This document shows, one piece after another, positions 1-10,913 of a stretch of DNA of 64,000 nt. How positions within the stretch are numbered: position 1 is the first letter of the stretch; the number at the start of each line of letters is the position of its first letter. A model generated the notes under the pieces. The model was given only the letters and a program-made list of their open reading frames with translations, was not told the DNA's origin and did no database searches. The DNA comes from Bartonella tribocorum (lineage in GTDB: Bacteria > Pseudomonadota > Alphaproteobacteria > Rhizobiales > Rhizobiaceae): contig NZ_NJPP01000001.1 in assembly GCF_002778015.1 (NCBI RefSeq), forward strand, positions 62,262 to 126,261, read 5' to 3'. A program made the translations under genes and the position numbers.

Positions 1-458
<458 letters not shown>

Positions 459-616
459 TTATAAAATTATGCATTCTTTAGCACATGCTTTAAAGGACGT
501 CATGAAAAAATCTACGTGGAATAGTGTATTTATCTTTGACAAAGGTATTATTTTTCGATTAAGCACCATAAAATTTATCTTTTAATGAAATGTAGTTAAT
601 CAAAGAGGCACGGTTT

Positions 617-997
617 ATGGCAAAACAAGAACTTGGAACGAAACGTGTTGATCCAGAAACAGGAAAAAAGTTTTACGATCTAAATCGCGATCCTATTGTG
701 TCACCCTATACAGGAATTTCTTATCCGCGTTCTTATTTTGAGGTTGCGGCAGCTGAAGCAAACAATGAAGAAGAAGTGGATACTGAAGAGCTTGATACAG
801 CCCTTGAAAAGTCTGCTTTTATGCTTCTTGAAGAAGATGATGACGGTTCTAAAGATGACGATCTTCCTGATTTGGAAGATAGTGATGTCGATCTTGGTGA
901 CGACGATGATACATTTTTATCTCACGATGATGACGATGAAGATGATGATGTCACCGATATTCTCGGAGGCGGCGTTTCTAATGATGACGATGCTTAA
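617..997 (+). CDS. TIGR02300 family acidic protein of unknown function
   Basis: This 126-residue protein begins with a conserved N-terminal block (KRVDPETGKKFYDLNRDP, then SPYTG at about residues 34-38) that I recognise as the alphaproteobacterial TIGR02300 family. The second half is extremely acidic, with long runs of Asp and Glu (about residues 54-126), including DDDD stretches. No membrane segment or signal peptide is visible. The function is not known. The N-terminal block resembles a small zinc-ribbon-like fold without its cysteines, but that is only a guess. It lies between aroA, which is divergent, and tRNA-Ala, the usual Rhizobiales neighbourhood. The start is the ATG after AAAGAGGCACGGTTT, which gives a weak ribosome binding site. 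Confidence 0.85.
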   Translation: MAKQELGTKRVDPETGKKFYDLNRDPIVSPYTGISYPRSYFEVAAAEANNEEEVDTEELDTALEKSAFMLLEEDDDGSKDDDLPDLEDSDVDLGDDDDTFLSHDDDDEDDDVTDILGGGVSNDDDA

Positions 998-1102
998 AAG
1001 AAGGCATCTTTTCCGTTGAATGCAAATTCTTCTTGATCTTCAATTTTTCTCGTTTTAAAAAAGTTGGAATTATACTGTCCTTTTGGAAAATTTGTTTTTA
1101 TA

Positions 1103-1178
<76 letters not shown>

Positions 1179-2485
1179 AAATGGCCAGCACTTCCATCAA
1201 GAGAAATCAATCTGAAAAATTTATGTGTTTTGTAAGCTTTGGTCTAATAGTGGACTGTTTGTGTTTCAACGCTATCATAGTGCACTTTTAATCGTTTGTT
1301 AAATTGTAAAATTTTACTTTCATGACAATGAAAAATAAGCCTTTTAATAGAAGTCTTTCTTTAAAGGACAAAATTTGAATCTCCCCCGTTACAGCATTTC
1401 TGCAAAATCATAACATATTGATTATGGATATCTTTTTAAAAGGTGCGAACTACTTCAATAAAGACTTGAGAACAGGATATGCTTCTCAATTATTGCGAAT
1501 CAGAACTTTTTTCGAGTGTTTTTTAACCTTATAAAATGTCCTACTAACTTTAAAAAATTATCTCCCTTAAGCAGCCTTCACCAACTCATTCCTTAAGGTC
1601 TGTTAATAATTAATTAACATATTGATTTGTCACGATAAATTATCTACTATATAAAATAATAATTCCAAACAGTGTAAGCCTCTCTTATCATAACTCCGCA
1701 CATATTGAATCTGTTAAAATTGTTTTCTTGGTATATTATGAGCAAAGTTGAGGTATAGGAGAAAAGCGACGTTATCACAACATTGGAGGGTAGTGTATTA
1801 CTTCACGCTACGAGAAAATTTTGCCTTGAAGATGTATTATATGTAAAGCTGTATATACCTTTCCCCTTAAACGATAGTATCATACAATAAGGTGACTTTT
1901 TTCAATTAAGATGGATAGAAATGCTTCATTTCATAATTAAAATACACTGAGTTTTTTGGTGGGCTGTCATTATTCCTTTATACAAAGCAACATTTTATGA
2001 AATGATGTTCTTTTGTTTAATGCATTTCCCGTTTTTTATATTGAATGTTTGAATGATTTTTATTTTAATTGCTATTTCATACACCGAATAAATAAGAATA
2101 TTCATGTCATAATCAGTCAATAATACGTATAATGAAATCGATATTATATTTTCTGCTTCAATAATTTCTTGTATTTCGTCCAGAGTTAAATGCCAGCACT
2201 AAGTGACAAATCGTGTCTATTGTAAATTATTGAATAAATGTAAATCCTTCATCCACACGAACAATGCTTGCGTTATTGAACAAAGGGAGGCAAAAATATC
2301 GAGAGTATCTTCAAATATATTTGTATATCGCAAAAACTTTCTGCCGTTTGAGTTTATTCTAAAATGTAAAAATTTATTTCATTCGATACTCGGAAAAACA
2401 ACACTATCTTATCACGCCGTAAGAAACTTTTCTCTCGAATAATTTTATCCCATAAATTCTCTAATTGAGATTTTGAGAATCTTTA
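1179..2485. other. gene-free spacer, 1.3 kb
   Basis: This AT-rich stretch follows tRNA-Ala. The only open frame of any size (2203-2442, 79 codons) has no ribosome binding site, low-complexity composition and no family resemblance. I see no RNA gene or clear repeat here. A short stretch near 1980-2010 (ACATTTTATGAAATGATGTT) faintly resembles the decayed integrase copies found elsewhere, but it is too weak to call. Confidence 0.6.
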
Positions 2486-3073
2486 CTAACGCCATCCACA
2501 TTTCCTTAATTGCTGTTCATAAAGGCTCGATATCCTTGCCATGCGCTGTGCTGCCTGTGAAAGCGCAGCACTGACATATCCGTTACTGCGCGCATAAGCA
2601 CCATGCCCCATATGATAATTTAAATAAAGGCTATATGCATCATCAAACCTCACCCCATTGCGTTGAACACTTTGGCGATGATACCAAGCAACAAAATCAG
2701 TAGCATCTGCAAAGTTTGTACGCCGTGCAAAAGACTTTCCTGTAGAGCGAAGATACATTGCCCATGTACTATCAAGTGCTTGAGAATAACCATAAGCTGT
2801 CGATCGACGCTTCCATGGAATAAAACCAAGTAGTTTTTTGCGTGGAGGACGCGCATTATGACGAAAGCCCGATTCCATATTAATGGTTGCAAGGATAATC
2901 GGCATAGGAATTCCATAACGCATTTCTGCTCTTTGAGATGCCTTACCCCAATTATCAAAAAAACCATTTTTTTGTGCTAAAATAGCGCAAGCGTTGTGTA
3001 TGTGGATGGGAGTGGTTGTTGCACACCCCTCTAGCAGAAACACCAATGCCCCTAAAAACAAAAGGTGTCGCAT
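2486..3073 (-). CDS. lytic transglycosylase (SLT domain) lipoprotein
   Basis: This 195-residue protein has a lipoprotein signal: the hydrophobic segment RHLLFLGALVFLLEGC ends in a lipobox, with Cys about residue 17. After that comes a soluble SLT-type domain. ILATINMESGFRHNARP (about residues 60-76) carries the catalytic Glu in the ES context usual for this fold, followed by AYGYSQALDSTW and LNYHMGHGAYAR, which match the conserved GLMQ-like and Y-N-G regions. The expected role is cleavage of peptidoglycan glycan strands from the outer membrane or periplasm. A strong ribosome binding site (GAGGAATAGAGGAT) precedes the ATG. It resembles small single-domain SLT lipoproteins of Rhizobiales. It is next to, but not clearly in an operon with, rmuC. 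Confidence 0.88.
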   Translation of the reverse strand: MRHLLFLGALVFLLEGCATTTPIHIHNACAILAQKNGFFDNWGKASQRAEMRYGIPMPIILATINMESGFRHNARPPRKKLLGFIPWKRRSTAYGYSQALDSTWAMYLRSTGKSFARRTNFADATDFVAWYHRQSVQRNGVRFDDAYSLYLNYHMGHGAYARSNGYVSAALSQAAQRMARISSLYEQQLRKCGWR

Positions 3074-3193
3074 ATCCTCTATTCCTCTCGTTTAAGAAAT
3101 AAAACAAGATAAAGATACTAAAAAATTATTACCAATCAATAAAGAATATGTTATTAACCTATGATTGTTAAGAAGCTCGTTTTACTTTATACT

Positions 3194-4378
3194 TTATTCT
3201 TCATCAACTAAGCGCAACGTTTGCGACTCTGTCGATGTTGTCATTTTTGGTGGTCCAGAATAATTCTCTTTTAATTCGACAGTTTCAATGCGATTTGCCC
3301 GTTTCATAATTTTGGAGGATGATATTAAAATTCCCTCTATATCTTCACCTGCCTTGTGAAAGTGCTTCTGTAGTGCGCGAATACGTGTATCCATTCGTCC
3401 AAAATCTTCCATCAACTTTGCTACTTCTGATTGAATCAAATGCGCTTGTTCACGCATTCGCGCATCTTTCATAATGGTTTGTACAACTTGGACAGAGAGC
3501 ATCAACAAAGATGGTGAAACAATGATCACATGGGCTCTATTGGCCTTTTGTACCAATGGCTCAAAATCCTCATAAATTGTCGCAAAAATTGACTCCGATG
3601 GCACAAAGAGAAAAGCAGTGTCATGGGTTTCTCTAGGAATTAAATATTTTTGCGCAATATCGCGGATATGAACTTCCATATCGGTACGAAATTGGCGTTC
3701 TGCCTCTTTGCGCTCTTGCGCTGATGATGCTTTACGCATTGCATTCCAAGCCTCCAGAGGAAATTTAGCATCAACAACAAGAGAAGGTGCTTTATTGGGC
3801 ATATGAATAAGGCAATCTGGACGTTTTCCATTGGAAAGAACAGCCTGAAAAGCATAAGCATTTGCTGGTAAGGCATCAGCAATAATTGCTTCCATACGCC
3901 CTTGACCAAAAGTACCACGTGTCTGCTTATTGCTTAAAATGGATTGCAGTTGCACAACTTGTCCCGTAAGCGATTGAATGTTATTCTGTGCCGCATCAAT
4001 GACTGCTAAACGCTCTTGTAAACGATTCAAATTTTCATAAGTGGATTTAGTCTGTACTTGAAGTGTTTGACCTAAGCTTGTTGTCATTCCATTGAGTTTT
4101 TCACTGAGTGATTTATTCAATTCGGCTTGCCGTTGACCAAAGATTTCCGCCATCGTTTGCATGCGCCCTTGCATTTCAGCTTGTGTTTTCAGCAAAGTAG
4201 CCATCTGCATTTGTGCTTCACGCGCACGCTCAGCAATTTCATTTTCCAAAAGTGCTTTTTTGCGATGAGAATATATCAGCATAAAAAATGCCAAACAGAC
4301 GAATATAAATAAAAGCAGAGCACTCAGTTTCGTAAAAGACTCTTCTGCAAGTATAAAAGAAAAAAACGAATCAAACAT
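3194..4378 (-). CDS. rmuC: DNA recombination protein RmuC
   Basis: This 394-residue protein has an N-terminal membrane anchor (about residues 16-38), a long coiled coil (about 45-150, rich in Q, E, A and L) and a RmuC domain (about 155-370). The motifs TRGTFGQGRMEAII, KRPDCLIHMPN, LVVDAKFPLEAW and FLFVPSESIFA are typical of the family. The nuclease-like core resembles PD-(D/E)xK folds, and RmuC limits inversions at short inverted repeats in E. coli. Length is normal for the family. Def is divergent, starting 91 bp away. No strong ribosome binding site is seen before the ATG at 4378. Confidence 0.93.
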   Translation of the reverse strand: MFDSFFSFILAEESFTKLSALLLFIFVCLAFFMLIYSHRKKALLENEIAERAREAQMQMATLLKTQAEMQGRMQTMAEIFGQRQAELNKSLSEKLNGMTTSLGQTLQVQTKSTYENLNRLQERLAVIDAAQNNIQSLTGQVVQLQSILSNKQTRGTFGQGRMEAIIADALPANAYAFQAVLSNGKRPDCLIHMPNKAPSLVVDAKFPLEAWNAMRKASSAQERKEAERQFRTDMEVHIRDIAQKYLIPRETHDTAFLFVPSESIFATIYEDFEPLVQKANRAHVIIVSPSLLMLSVQVVQTIMKDARMREQAHLIQSEVAKLMEDFGRMDTRIRALQKHFHKAGEDIEGILISSSKIMKRANRIETVELKENYSGPPKMTTSTESQTLRLVDEE

Positions 4379-4469
4379 AAACAGTAATATAACGCTCTTA
4401 TCGTAAAAAAGCGCAAGAATCCGTTATTCAATATTGACCCATAACAAAGAATTGATTAATCTATTCCCC

Positions 4470-5006
4470 ATGCCAATAAGATCTTTAGTGACTTTACCAG
4501 ATCCGATTTTACGGGAAGTATCCAAACCTGTTGAGCAGGTCGATACAGCTCTTCAGAAGCTTGCGGATGATATGTTGGAAACCATGTATAATGCTAAAGG
4601 CATTGGTCTTGCTGCTGTTCAAATTGGTATACCGCTACGCATGCTGGTCATAGATGTCTCTGGAAATTCTGAAGATGAGCAAAAAAAACCACTTGTTATT
4701 CTCAACCCTGAGATTTTATGGCTTTCAGATGAGCGCAATGTTTACAAAGAAGGCTGTCTTTCTATACCTGACTATTTTGCAGAAGTTGAACGCCCTAAAC
4801 GTCTGCGTATTCGCTATCAAGATCGTGAAGGAAAACAAAAAGAAATTGAAGCAGATGAGCTGTTGGCAACATGTTTACAACATGAAATTGATCATTTAGA
4901 TGGTCGCCTGTTTATCGATCATATTTCAAAGATCAAACGGGATATGGTGATCCGGAAATTTAAAAAACGCGCAAAAGAAAAAACGACGAAAGAAGCAGTT
5001 TTGTAA
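4470..5006 (+). CDS. def: peptide deformylase
   Basis: This is an iron or zinc metalloenzyme that removes the formyl group from the N-terminal Met of new proteins. All three family motifs are present in the 178-residue product: [10 protein letters not shown] (about residues 44-53), EGCLS (metal ligand Cys96) and QHEIDHLDG (metal ligands His138 and His142, catalytic Glu139). I start it at ATG 4470 ([11 protein letters not shown]), which fits the family N-terminus. An upstream TTG at 4434 would add twelve unlikely residues. The TAA overlaps the ATG of fmt (TAATG), so the two are translationally coupled, and truA follows closely. This def-fmt-truA operon is usual in Rhizobiales. Confidence 0.96.
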   Translation: MPIRSLVTLPDPILREVSKPVEQVDTALQKLADDMLETMYNAKGIGLAAVQIGIPLRMLVIDVSGNSEDEQKKPLVILNPEILWLSDERNVYKEGCLSIPDYFAEVERPKRLRIRYQDREGKQKEIEADELLATCLQHEIDHLDGRLFIDHISKIKRDMVIRKFKKRAKEKTTKEAVL

Positions 5007-5935
5007 TGGCATTACGGTTAAGTTTTATGGGAACACCAAGTTTTTCTGTTCCCATTTTACATGCTTTGTTAGATGCGGGGCATGATGTTGTCGCCGTTTA
5101 TAGTCAACCGCCTCGCCCAGCAGGACGTCGTGGTCTTAGGCTTATTCCTTCACCTGTGCAAAGTGCAGCAGAAGAAAAATCTATTCCCGTATTTACACCC
5201 CAAACACTTAAAACAGCCGAACAGCAAGCCCAATTTGTAGCACTTTCTGTTGATGCGACTATTGTCGTAGCTTATGGACTGCTGTTACCCAAAGCTATTC
5301 TTGAGACGCCGCGTTTTGGTTGTTTTAATGCCCATGCTTCGCTTTTACCACGGTGGCGTGGTGCAGCACCTATTCAACGTGCAATTATGGCTGGTGATAA
5401 GGAAACAGGGATCATGATCATGAAAATGGATGAAGGGCTTGATACAGGGCCTATTGCTCTTTCTCGCTCCATCCCCATTCCTGATAATACCACCAGTGCT
5501 GAGCTTTCAAACAAACTTTCACATATAGCTGCAGAACTTATGATAGAAACTCTTTCAGTTCTTGAAAAAGGCCAACTTAAACTGACCCCACAATCAGAGA
5601 AAGGCATCACCTATGCTGCTAAAATCAAAAAGGAAGAAACCCGCATTGATTGGACAAAACCAGCAGAGTTTATTCATAGGCATATCTGTGCGCTTTCTCC
5701 CTCTCCTGGTTGCTGGTGCAATATGAATATCGGTGGACAAGAAGAACGTGTAAAAATTCTTGGAAGTCGTTTAACAACAGGGCCTTCTCTTGAAATTGGT
5801 CGAATAGAACCAAATTCTTTGATTATCCATTGCGGACAAGGACGGATAGAAATAACCTCTCTCCAAAGGTCTGGCGGTAAAATTCTTGATAACGCAACCT
5901 TTTTGCGAGGCGCTCACATTTCTTCTGTTTTTTAA
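5006..5935 (+). CDS. fmt: methionyl-tRNA formyltransferase
   Basis: Fmt formylates initiator Met-tRNA from 10-formyl-tetrahydrofolate. The 309-residue protein shows the formyltransferase signature: [17 protein letters not shown] at about residues 107-123, with the catalytic Asn/His and the Asp in MDEGLDTGP. The [10 protein letters not shown] segment near residue 40 matches the loop that binds the acceptor stem. The C-terminal OB-like domain begins near residue 205. It overlaps def by one base and ends one base before truA. Length is normal and nothing is missing. Confidence 0.96.
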   Translation: MALRLSFMGTPSFSVPILHALLDAGHDVVAVYSQPPRPAGRRGLRLIPSPVQSAAEEKSIPVFTPQTLKTAEQQAQFVALSVDATIVVAYGLLLPKAILETPRFGCFNAHASLLPRWRGAAPIQRAIMAGDKETGIMIMKMDEGLDTGPIALSRSIPIPDNTTSAELSNKLSHIAAELMIETLSVLEKGQLKLTPQSEKGITYAAKIKKEETRIDWTKPAEFIHRHICALSPSPGCWCNMNIGGQEERVKILGSRLTTGPSLEIGRIEPNSLIIHCGQGRIEITSLQRSGGKILDNATFLRGAHISSVF

Positions 5936-5936
5936 G

Positions 5937-6680
5937 ATGCCACGTTTTAAACTCACTCTTGAATATGATGGTTCAAATTACGCTGGCTGGCAGCGTCAAG
6001 CAGAACTTCACACGATACAAGGAGCTCTTGAACAAGCGCTTTTTCGCTTTAGTGGCCAACAATTGACCATAACAACAGCAGGACGAACAGACGCAGGGGT
6101 GCACGCTACGGGACAAGTTGCCCATGTTGACTTTGAAAAAAACTGGCATTCTCATACTATCCGTGATGCGCTCAATGCTCTTTTACGTAAACAAAGAGAA
6201 GCGATTTCAATCTTAAATGTAGAAAATGTTCCTGATGACTTTAATGCGCGATTTTCCGCTCTCAAACGCCATTATCTTTTTAAAATTCTCAATCGTCGCT
6301 CTCCACCAGCTCTCAATGCCAAACGCGTATGGTGGATACCAAAGCCTCTTAATGCGCAAGCTATGCATGAAGCTGCGCAAAGGCTTGTCGGAAAACATGA
6401 TTTTACAACTTTCCGTTCAGCACATTGCCAAGCCAAAAGCCCTATACGTACCCTTGAACGCCTCGATGTTCAAAGAGAAGGCGAGGAAATTTTTCTTTAT
6501 GCGCAAGCCCGCTCTTTTTTTCATCATCAAATCCGTTCATTCGCAGGAAGCCTCATGGAAGTGGGTATTGGACGTTGGACAACTCAAGATCTTGAAGAAG
6601 CCCTTCACGCTAAAGATCGTAAACGTTGTGGTGTTGTTGCCCCCCCTTCAGGACTTTATTTAACTAAAGTAGAATATTAA
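5937..6680 (+). CDS. truA: tRNA pseudouridine(38-40) synthase
   Basis: TruA makes pseudouridine at positions 38-40 of the tRNA anticodon arm. The 247-residue product begins [21 protein letters not shown]-like, as the family does. It carries the catalytic motif [10 protein letters not shown] (about residues 47-56, Asp essential), then [12 protein letters not shown] and the C-terminal block [17 protein letters not shown]. The ATG at 5937 begins one base after the fmt stop. An upstream TTG at 5886 lies within fmt and would not fit the family N-terminus. It is the last gene of the def-fmt-truA operon. Confidence 0.95.
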   Translation: MPRFKLTLEYDGSNYAGWQRQAELHTIQGALEQALFRFSGQQLTITTAGRTDAGVHATGQVAHVDFEKNWHSHTIRDALNALLRKQREAISILNVENVPDDFNARFSALKRHYLFKILNRRSPPALNAKRVWWIPKPLNAQAMHEAAQRLVGKHDFTTFRSAHCQAKSPIRTLERLDVQREGEEIFLYAQARSFFHHQIRSFAGSLMEVGIGRWTTQDLEEALHAKDRKRCGVVAPPSGLYLTKVEY

Positions 6681-6712
6681 CTGTCTCACAAAAATGACTT
6701 TTTCAAAAGCTA

Positions 6713-7582
6713 TCAAGGCAGCTTATAAAAACAACGAATTTCTTCAAAAGCTTCTGCTGCTGTATTAACAAATTTCACAAAATTAACATCACTAGGAGAG
6801 ATTGTACCTTGTGCAGACAGATACTCCAAATTGATAGCATTGTTCCAAAATTCTTTGCCAAACAATAAAATTGGTACCTGTTTCATACGCCCTGTCTGTA
6901 TTAAAGTTAACGTCTCAAACAGTTCATCTAAAGTCCCAAATCCTCCAGGAAAAATAGCTAATGCTTTCGCTCGTACTAAAAAATGCATTTTTCGCATCCC
7001 AAAATAGTGGAAATTAAAACATAAATGCGGCGACACATATGGATTAGGCTCTTGCTCATGGGGTAAAATAATATTCAAGCCAACTGTTGGGGCACCAACA
7101 TCATAAGCACCACGATTTCCCGCCTCCATGATCCCAGGTCCGCCCCCTGTAACAACTACAAATTCACGATATTCTGTTTTCGCCGAATAGAGTGAGCATA
7201 AACGCGCAAACTCTCTTGCTTCATCGTAATGATGTGACATAGCACGCAAATTTTTCTTTTGTGTTTCATTTTTTGCAGCCCACACTTCTTGCCCAGGGGC
7301 AGGAATACGCGCACCACCAAACAAAACAATTGTTGATTGAATATTATATTCTTTAAGTGTTATTTCCGGCTTTAAAAATTCAAGGCCAATACGTTGTGAG
7401 CGTAACTCTGGACGCATCATAAAATCTTGATCGATATAGGCTAAACGATAAGTAGATGAACGCATTTGTGCAGAATTAGAGATTTCATGGATCTGTTGTA
7501 GAGCATCCTTCGTATGAAGAAGCGGTGTCCAATTTTCTTGTTCTTCTTTTCTTTTTTCTTTACAGACTTTTTTCATACACAT
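6713..7582 (-). CDS. LOG family protein (TIGR00730-type, lysine decarboxylase-like fold)
   Basis: This 289-residue Rossmann-fold protein carries the nucleotide-binding signature GGGPGIMEA (about residues 146-154) and the family motif PGGFGTLDE (about 212-220). LOG proteins are phosphoribohydrolases that release bases from nucleoside 5'-monophosphates (cytokinin activation in plants and some bacteria); the bacterial substrate here is unknown. The N-terminal extension of about 90 residues makes it longer than the compact 190-residue LOG type and closer to the longer bacterial subgroup. Two ATGs three codons apart (7582 and 7576) are possible starts, with no strong ribosome binding site. It converges with truA. 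Confidence 0.88.
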   Translation of the reverse strand: MCMKKVCKEKRKEEQENWTPLLHTKDALQQIHEISNSAQMRSSTYRLAYIDQDFMMRPELRSQRIGLEFLKPEITLKEYNIQSTIVLFGGARIPAPGQEVWAAKNETQKKNLRAMSHHYDEAREFARLCSLYSAKTEYREFVVVTGGGPGIMEAGNRGAYDVGAPTVGLNIILPHEQEPNPYVSPHLCFNFHYFGMRKMHFLVRAKALAIFPGGFGTLDELFETLTLIQTGRMKQVPILLFGKEFWNNAINLEYLSAQGTISPSDVNFVKFVNTAAEAFEEIRCFYKLP

Positions 7583-7689
7583 GTTCTACTTTCTCATCGT
7601 TTTATTGACTGAAAACATTTCTTCGCCTAATTTCTAATTTACAGAGAATAAATCTTGAAGCTTTCAACTTACTTAACGGAACTCTCGTC

Positions 7690-8538
7690 ATGGCTCATCT
7701 CACACAACTTGAAATCATCATCGAAAAAGCATTTGATGATTGCGACTCTATCAATACTACCACAAAAGGCGAAATCCGTGAGAGTGTCGAACACATATTA
7801 AATCTTCTTGATAAAGGTGAGATTCGTGTTGCAGAACGACAAAAAAATGGACAATGGCATGTTCATCAATGGTTGAAAAAAGCTGTCCTTCTTTCTTTTC
7901 GCCTCAATCCCATGCAAATTATTGCTGGTGGAATCAATGGAACATATTGGTGGGATAAAGTTCCTTCAAAATTTTCTGGTTGGCAAGAAGATGATTTTCA
8001 AAGCGCTGCTTTTCGTTCCGTTCCCGGAGCGATTGTGCGCCATTCTGCTTATATTGCACAAAACGTTATACTCATGCCATCCTTTATCAATCTTGGTGCT
8101 TTTGTTGATGAGGGCACAATGGTTGATACATGGGCAACCGTTGGTTCTTGCGCACAAATTGGCAAACATGTTCATCTTTCTGGTGGTGTTGGAATCGGAG
8201 GTGTTTTAGAACCACTGCAAGCAAATCCAACCATTATTGAAGATCATTGCTTTATCGGTGCACGCTCTGAGGTTGTTGAAGGCTGTATTATTCGTGAAGG
8301 CGCTGTTTTGGGAATGGGCGTTTTTATTGGAAAATCCACCAAAATTATTGATCGTACAACAGGAGAAATTTTTACTGGTGAAGTCCCTCCCTATTCAGTT
8401 GTTGTATCAGGCTCTCTCCCTGGAAAACCACTCCCGAATGGTGAAGCAGGTCCAAACCTTTATTGTGCTGTTATCGTAAAACGCGTTGATCAAAAGACAA
8501 GAGAGAAAACATCCATTAATGATCTTTTACGTGATTAG
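7690..8538 (+). CDS. dapD: 2,3,4,5-tetrahydropyridine-2,6-dicarboxylate N-succinyltransferase
   Basis: DapD performs the succinylation step in the succinylase route to meso-diaminopimelate and lysine. The 282-residue protein has an N-terminal helical domain and a C-terminal left-handed beta helix. Hexapeptide repeats are visible from about residue 110 to 225 ([53 protein letters not shown]). Length is close to the family norm of about 275-285. The ATG follows CGGAACTCTCGTC. DapE, the later desuccinylase, is encoded at 32.2-33.4 kb. In many Rhizobiales dapD and dapE are adjacent; here they lie about 24 kb apart. Confidence 0.96.
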   Translation: MAHLTQLEIIIEKAFDDCDSINTTTKGEIRESVEHILNLLDKGEIRVAERQKNGQWHVHQWLKKAVLLSFRLNPMQIIAGGINGTYWWDKVPSKFSGWQEDDFQSAAFRSVPGAIVRHSAYIAQNVILMPSFINLGAFVDEGTMVDTWATVGSCAQIGKHVHLSGGVGIGGVLEPLQANPTIIEDHCFIGARSEVVEGCIIREGAVLGMGVFIGKSTKIIDRTTGEIFTGEVPPYSVVVSGSLPGKPLPNGEAGPNLYCAVIVKRVDQKTREKTSINDLLRD

Positions 8539-9107
8539 ACACACGGCTGATTTGGAATGATCATTCATTATTTTTCAGCTTGAATAATACCCTAAAAAAC
8601 AAGGATTCTTCCATTTCAAATCTTTTCGTATTGGATCAATCGCTTTCATTTCCTTGCGCATCACAAACGCAGCGATGTTTGGGTAGGATGCCCCTTAATA
8701 AAAGGATAAAAATATCTTTAATGAATTCTCTTAAACACTAAGAGCTGTTGTACCATTTTGAACGCGCGAAGAATATAATGATAGCACCCTGCGTCTTATA
8801 TCACATATAAAGATGATCGTGCCAAATGGATTTTTTTATCATTCACAGAGGCTTTATCGTTATATTTTTTCGAACACTCTTGTGAAATGATGTTAGGTGC
8901 ATTGAGAAATATTTATGTAAAATAAATATGCAACACAAACGTATTTTGTTTAAAGAGTTCTGTTTTACGTAAGCAACATGACACCATGAAAACACTATAC
9001 CCAAAAGTGTGAGTACTGCGCAATTTCCATTAAAAAGCACTCTTGAACAATGGAACAAATCGACAAAAGCAACAGTGAAATTAATGAAGGAAAATACTCT
9101 CTTTGCA
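8539..9107. other. gene-free spacer between dapD and lepA, holding a decayed integrase copy
   Basis: The first part (8540-8720) shows nothing recognisable. From about 8720 to 8935 there is a decayed integrase copy, given as a separate entry. The remainder, up to the lepA stop at 9108, has no supported gene. Confidence 0.6.
8720..8935 (+). repeat. decayed integrase-fragment repeat, copy 1
   Basis: The stretch aligns by eye with the reference copy at 40.81-41.05 kb. ATGAATTCTCTTAAACACTA at 8719 corresponds to ATGAATCGTCTTAAGTGCCA, and AAAGATGATCGTGCCAAATGGA at 8810 to AAAGATAGAGGTGCTCAATG. One frame still reads KDDRAKW, compared with the integrase KDRGAQW. It has multiple stops and indels and is not coding. 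It lies 180 bp after the dapD stop, on the same strand. Confidence 0.55.
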
Positions 9108-10913
9108 TTATTTATTCATTTTGAGCGCTTGAATAAAAGCCGACTGAGGAATTTCTACTTTCCCAAATTGACGCATTCGTTTTTTACCCTCTTTTTGTTT
9201 TTCCAAAAGTTTGCGTTTACGTGTTATATCGCCCCCGTAACATTTTGCTGTTACATCTTTACGCAAAGCACGAATTGTTTCGCGCGCTATAATTTTACCA
9301 CCAATAGCCGCTTGAATCGGAATCTGAAACATATGCTGAGGAATAAGATCTTTCAGTTTTTCGCACATGGAACGCCCACGCTTTTCTGCAATCGTACGGT
9401 GCACAAGCATCGACAATGCATCAATAGGCTCTCCATTCACCAAAATAGACATCTTAACTAAATCCCCTTCTGCATAATCCGTCATCTGATAATCAAAAGA
9501 AGCATAGCCCTTTGAGATTGATTTTAGGCGGTCATAAAAATCAAAAACGACTTCATTCAGTGGTAAATCATACGTCACCATAGCACGCGTTCCAACATAG
9601 GATAAACCAACCTGTATTCCCCGCCGCTCTTGGCACAATTCTAAAATTGATCCAAGATAATTATCAGGAGTCATGATTGTTGCGCGAATCCATGGTTCTT
9701 CGATGGAAGAAATTTTAACTACGTCAGGCATATCTGCTGGATTGTGCAATTCTTTAACAGAACCATCATTCATATTCATGCGATAAACAACCGAAGGTGC
9801 CGTTGCAATTAAATCTAAATTAAACTCACGCTCTAACCGCTCTTGAATAATTTCAAGATGAAGAAGCCCTAGAAAACCACACCGAAAACCAAACCCCAAA
9901 GCCGCTGATGTTTCCATTTCAAAAGAAAAACTTGCATCATTTAAGCGCAATTTACCCATGGCTGCACGCAAATCATCAAAATCAGCAGCATCAATTGGAA
10001 AAAGTCCACAAAAGACAACCGGTTGCGCAGGCTTAAAACCAGGCAAAGCATTTTCACAAGGACAGCGCTCTTCAGTAATCGTATCCCCAACACGTGTATC
10101 TGCTACCTCTTTGATAGAAGCAGTGATAAAACCAATCTCGCCTGGTCCTAATTCATCAACCTGTACCATTTTAGGTGTAAACACACCAACGCGCTCAACC
10201 GGATATTTCGCCCCTGTACCCATCATACGAATGGTTTGGCCTTTTTTTAAAACACCATCTATCACCCGTACCAAAACAATAACGCCAAGATATGCATCAT
10301 ACCAGCTGTCAACCAACAATGCCTTCAAGGGATTTGCAACATCGCCTGTGCGTGGAGGTGGTAATTGTGTAACAATTACCTCCAAAACATCAGGAACACC
10401 CAAACCTGTTTTTGCCGATATTTCTACGGCTTGAGAGGTATCAATGCCTATTACATCTTCAATTTGTTCTTTAACACGTTCAGGTTCTGCTGCTGGAAGA
10501 TCAACTTTATTGAGCACCACAACCAACTCATGAGAATTATCGATGGCTTGATAAACATTTGCCAAAGTCTGTGCCTCTACACCTTGGCTTGCATCCACCA
10601 CCAACAGTGAACCCTCACAAGCTGCTAATGAACGCGAAACCTCATAAGCGAAATCCACATGACCAGGTGTATCCATAAGATTTAGAATATAGGTTTCACC
10701 ATTCTTTGCCTTATAGTGTAAACGGACTGTTTGTGCTTTAATCGTAATCCCACGTTCACGCTCAATATCCATGGAATCGAGCACTTGTTCCTTCATCTCA
10801 CGTGTGTCAAGCCCCCCTGTTATTTGAATCAAACGATCCGCTAAAGTGGACTTGCCGTGATCAATATGCGCCACGATGGAAAAATTACGAATATAATTAC
10901 GATCTATTGTCAT
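9108..10913 (-). CDS. lepA: elongation factor 4 (back-translocating ribosomal GTPase LepA)
   Basis: The 601-residue GTPase shows the full set of G motifs: AHIDHGKST (G1), the switch region around [21 protein letters not shown] (G3) and NKVDLP (G4). Domain II, the EF-G-like domains and the LepA-specific C-terminal domain (ending with [17 protein letters not shown]) follow. LepA acts on the ribosome during elongation or initiation under stress. I use the ATG at 10913 ([12 protein letters not shown]), which matches the family N-terminus; the ATG at 10949 would add 12 residues that do not. It is transcribed alone, with long spacers on both sides. Confidence 0.97.
   Translation of the reverse strand: MTIDRNYIRNFSIVAHIDHGKSTLADRLIQITGGLDTREMKEQVLDSMDIERERGITIKAQTVRLHYKAKNGETYILNLMDTPGHVDFAYEVSRSLAACEGSLLVVDASQGVEAQTLANVYQAIDNSHELVVVLNKVDLPAAEPERVKEQIEDVIGIDTSQAVEISAKTGLGVPDVLEVIVTQLPPPRTGDVANPLKALLVDSWYDAYLGVIVLVRVIDGVLKKGQTIRMMGTGAKYPVERVGVFTPKMVQVDELGPGEIGFITASIKEVADTRVGDTITEERCPCENALPGFKPAQPVVFCGLFPIDAADFDDLRAAMGKLRLNDASFSFEMETSAALGFGFRCGFLGLLHLEIIQERLEREFNLDLIATAPSVVYRMNMNDGSVKELHNPADMPDVVKISSIEEPWIRATIMTPDNYLGSILELCQERRGIQVGLSYVGTRAMVTYDLPLNEVVFDFYDRLKSISKGYASFDYQMTDYAEGDLVKMSILVNGEPIDALSMLVHRTIAEKRGRSMCEKLKDLIPQHMFQIPIQAAIGGKIIARETIRALRKDVTAKCYGGDITRKRKLLEKQKEGKKRMRQFGKVEIPQSAFIQALKMNK

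Noticed and set aside
2203-2442. 79-codon plus-strand frame after tRNA-Ala
   Set aside because: No ribosome binding site, no family resemblance and composition typical of AT-rich noncoding DNA.
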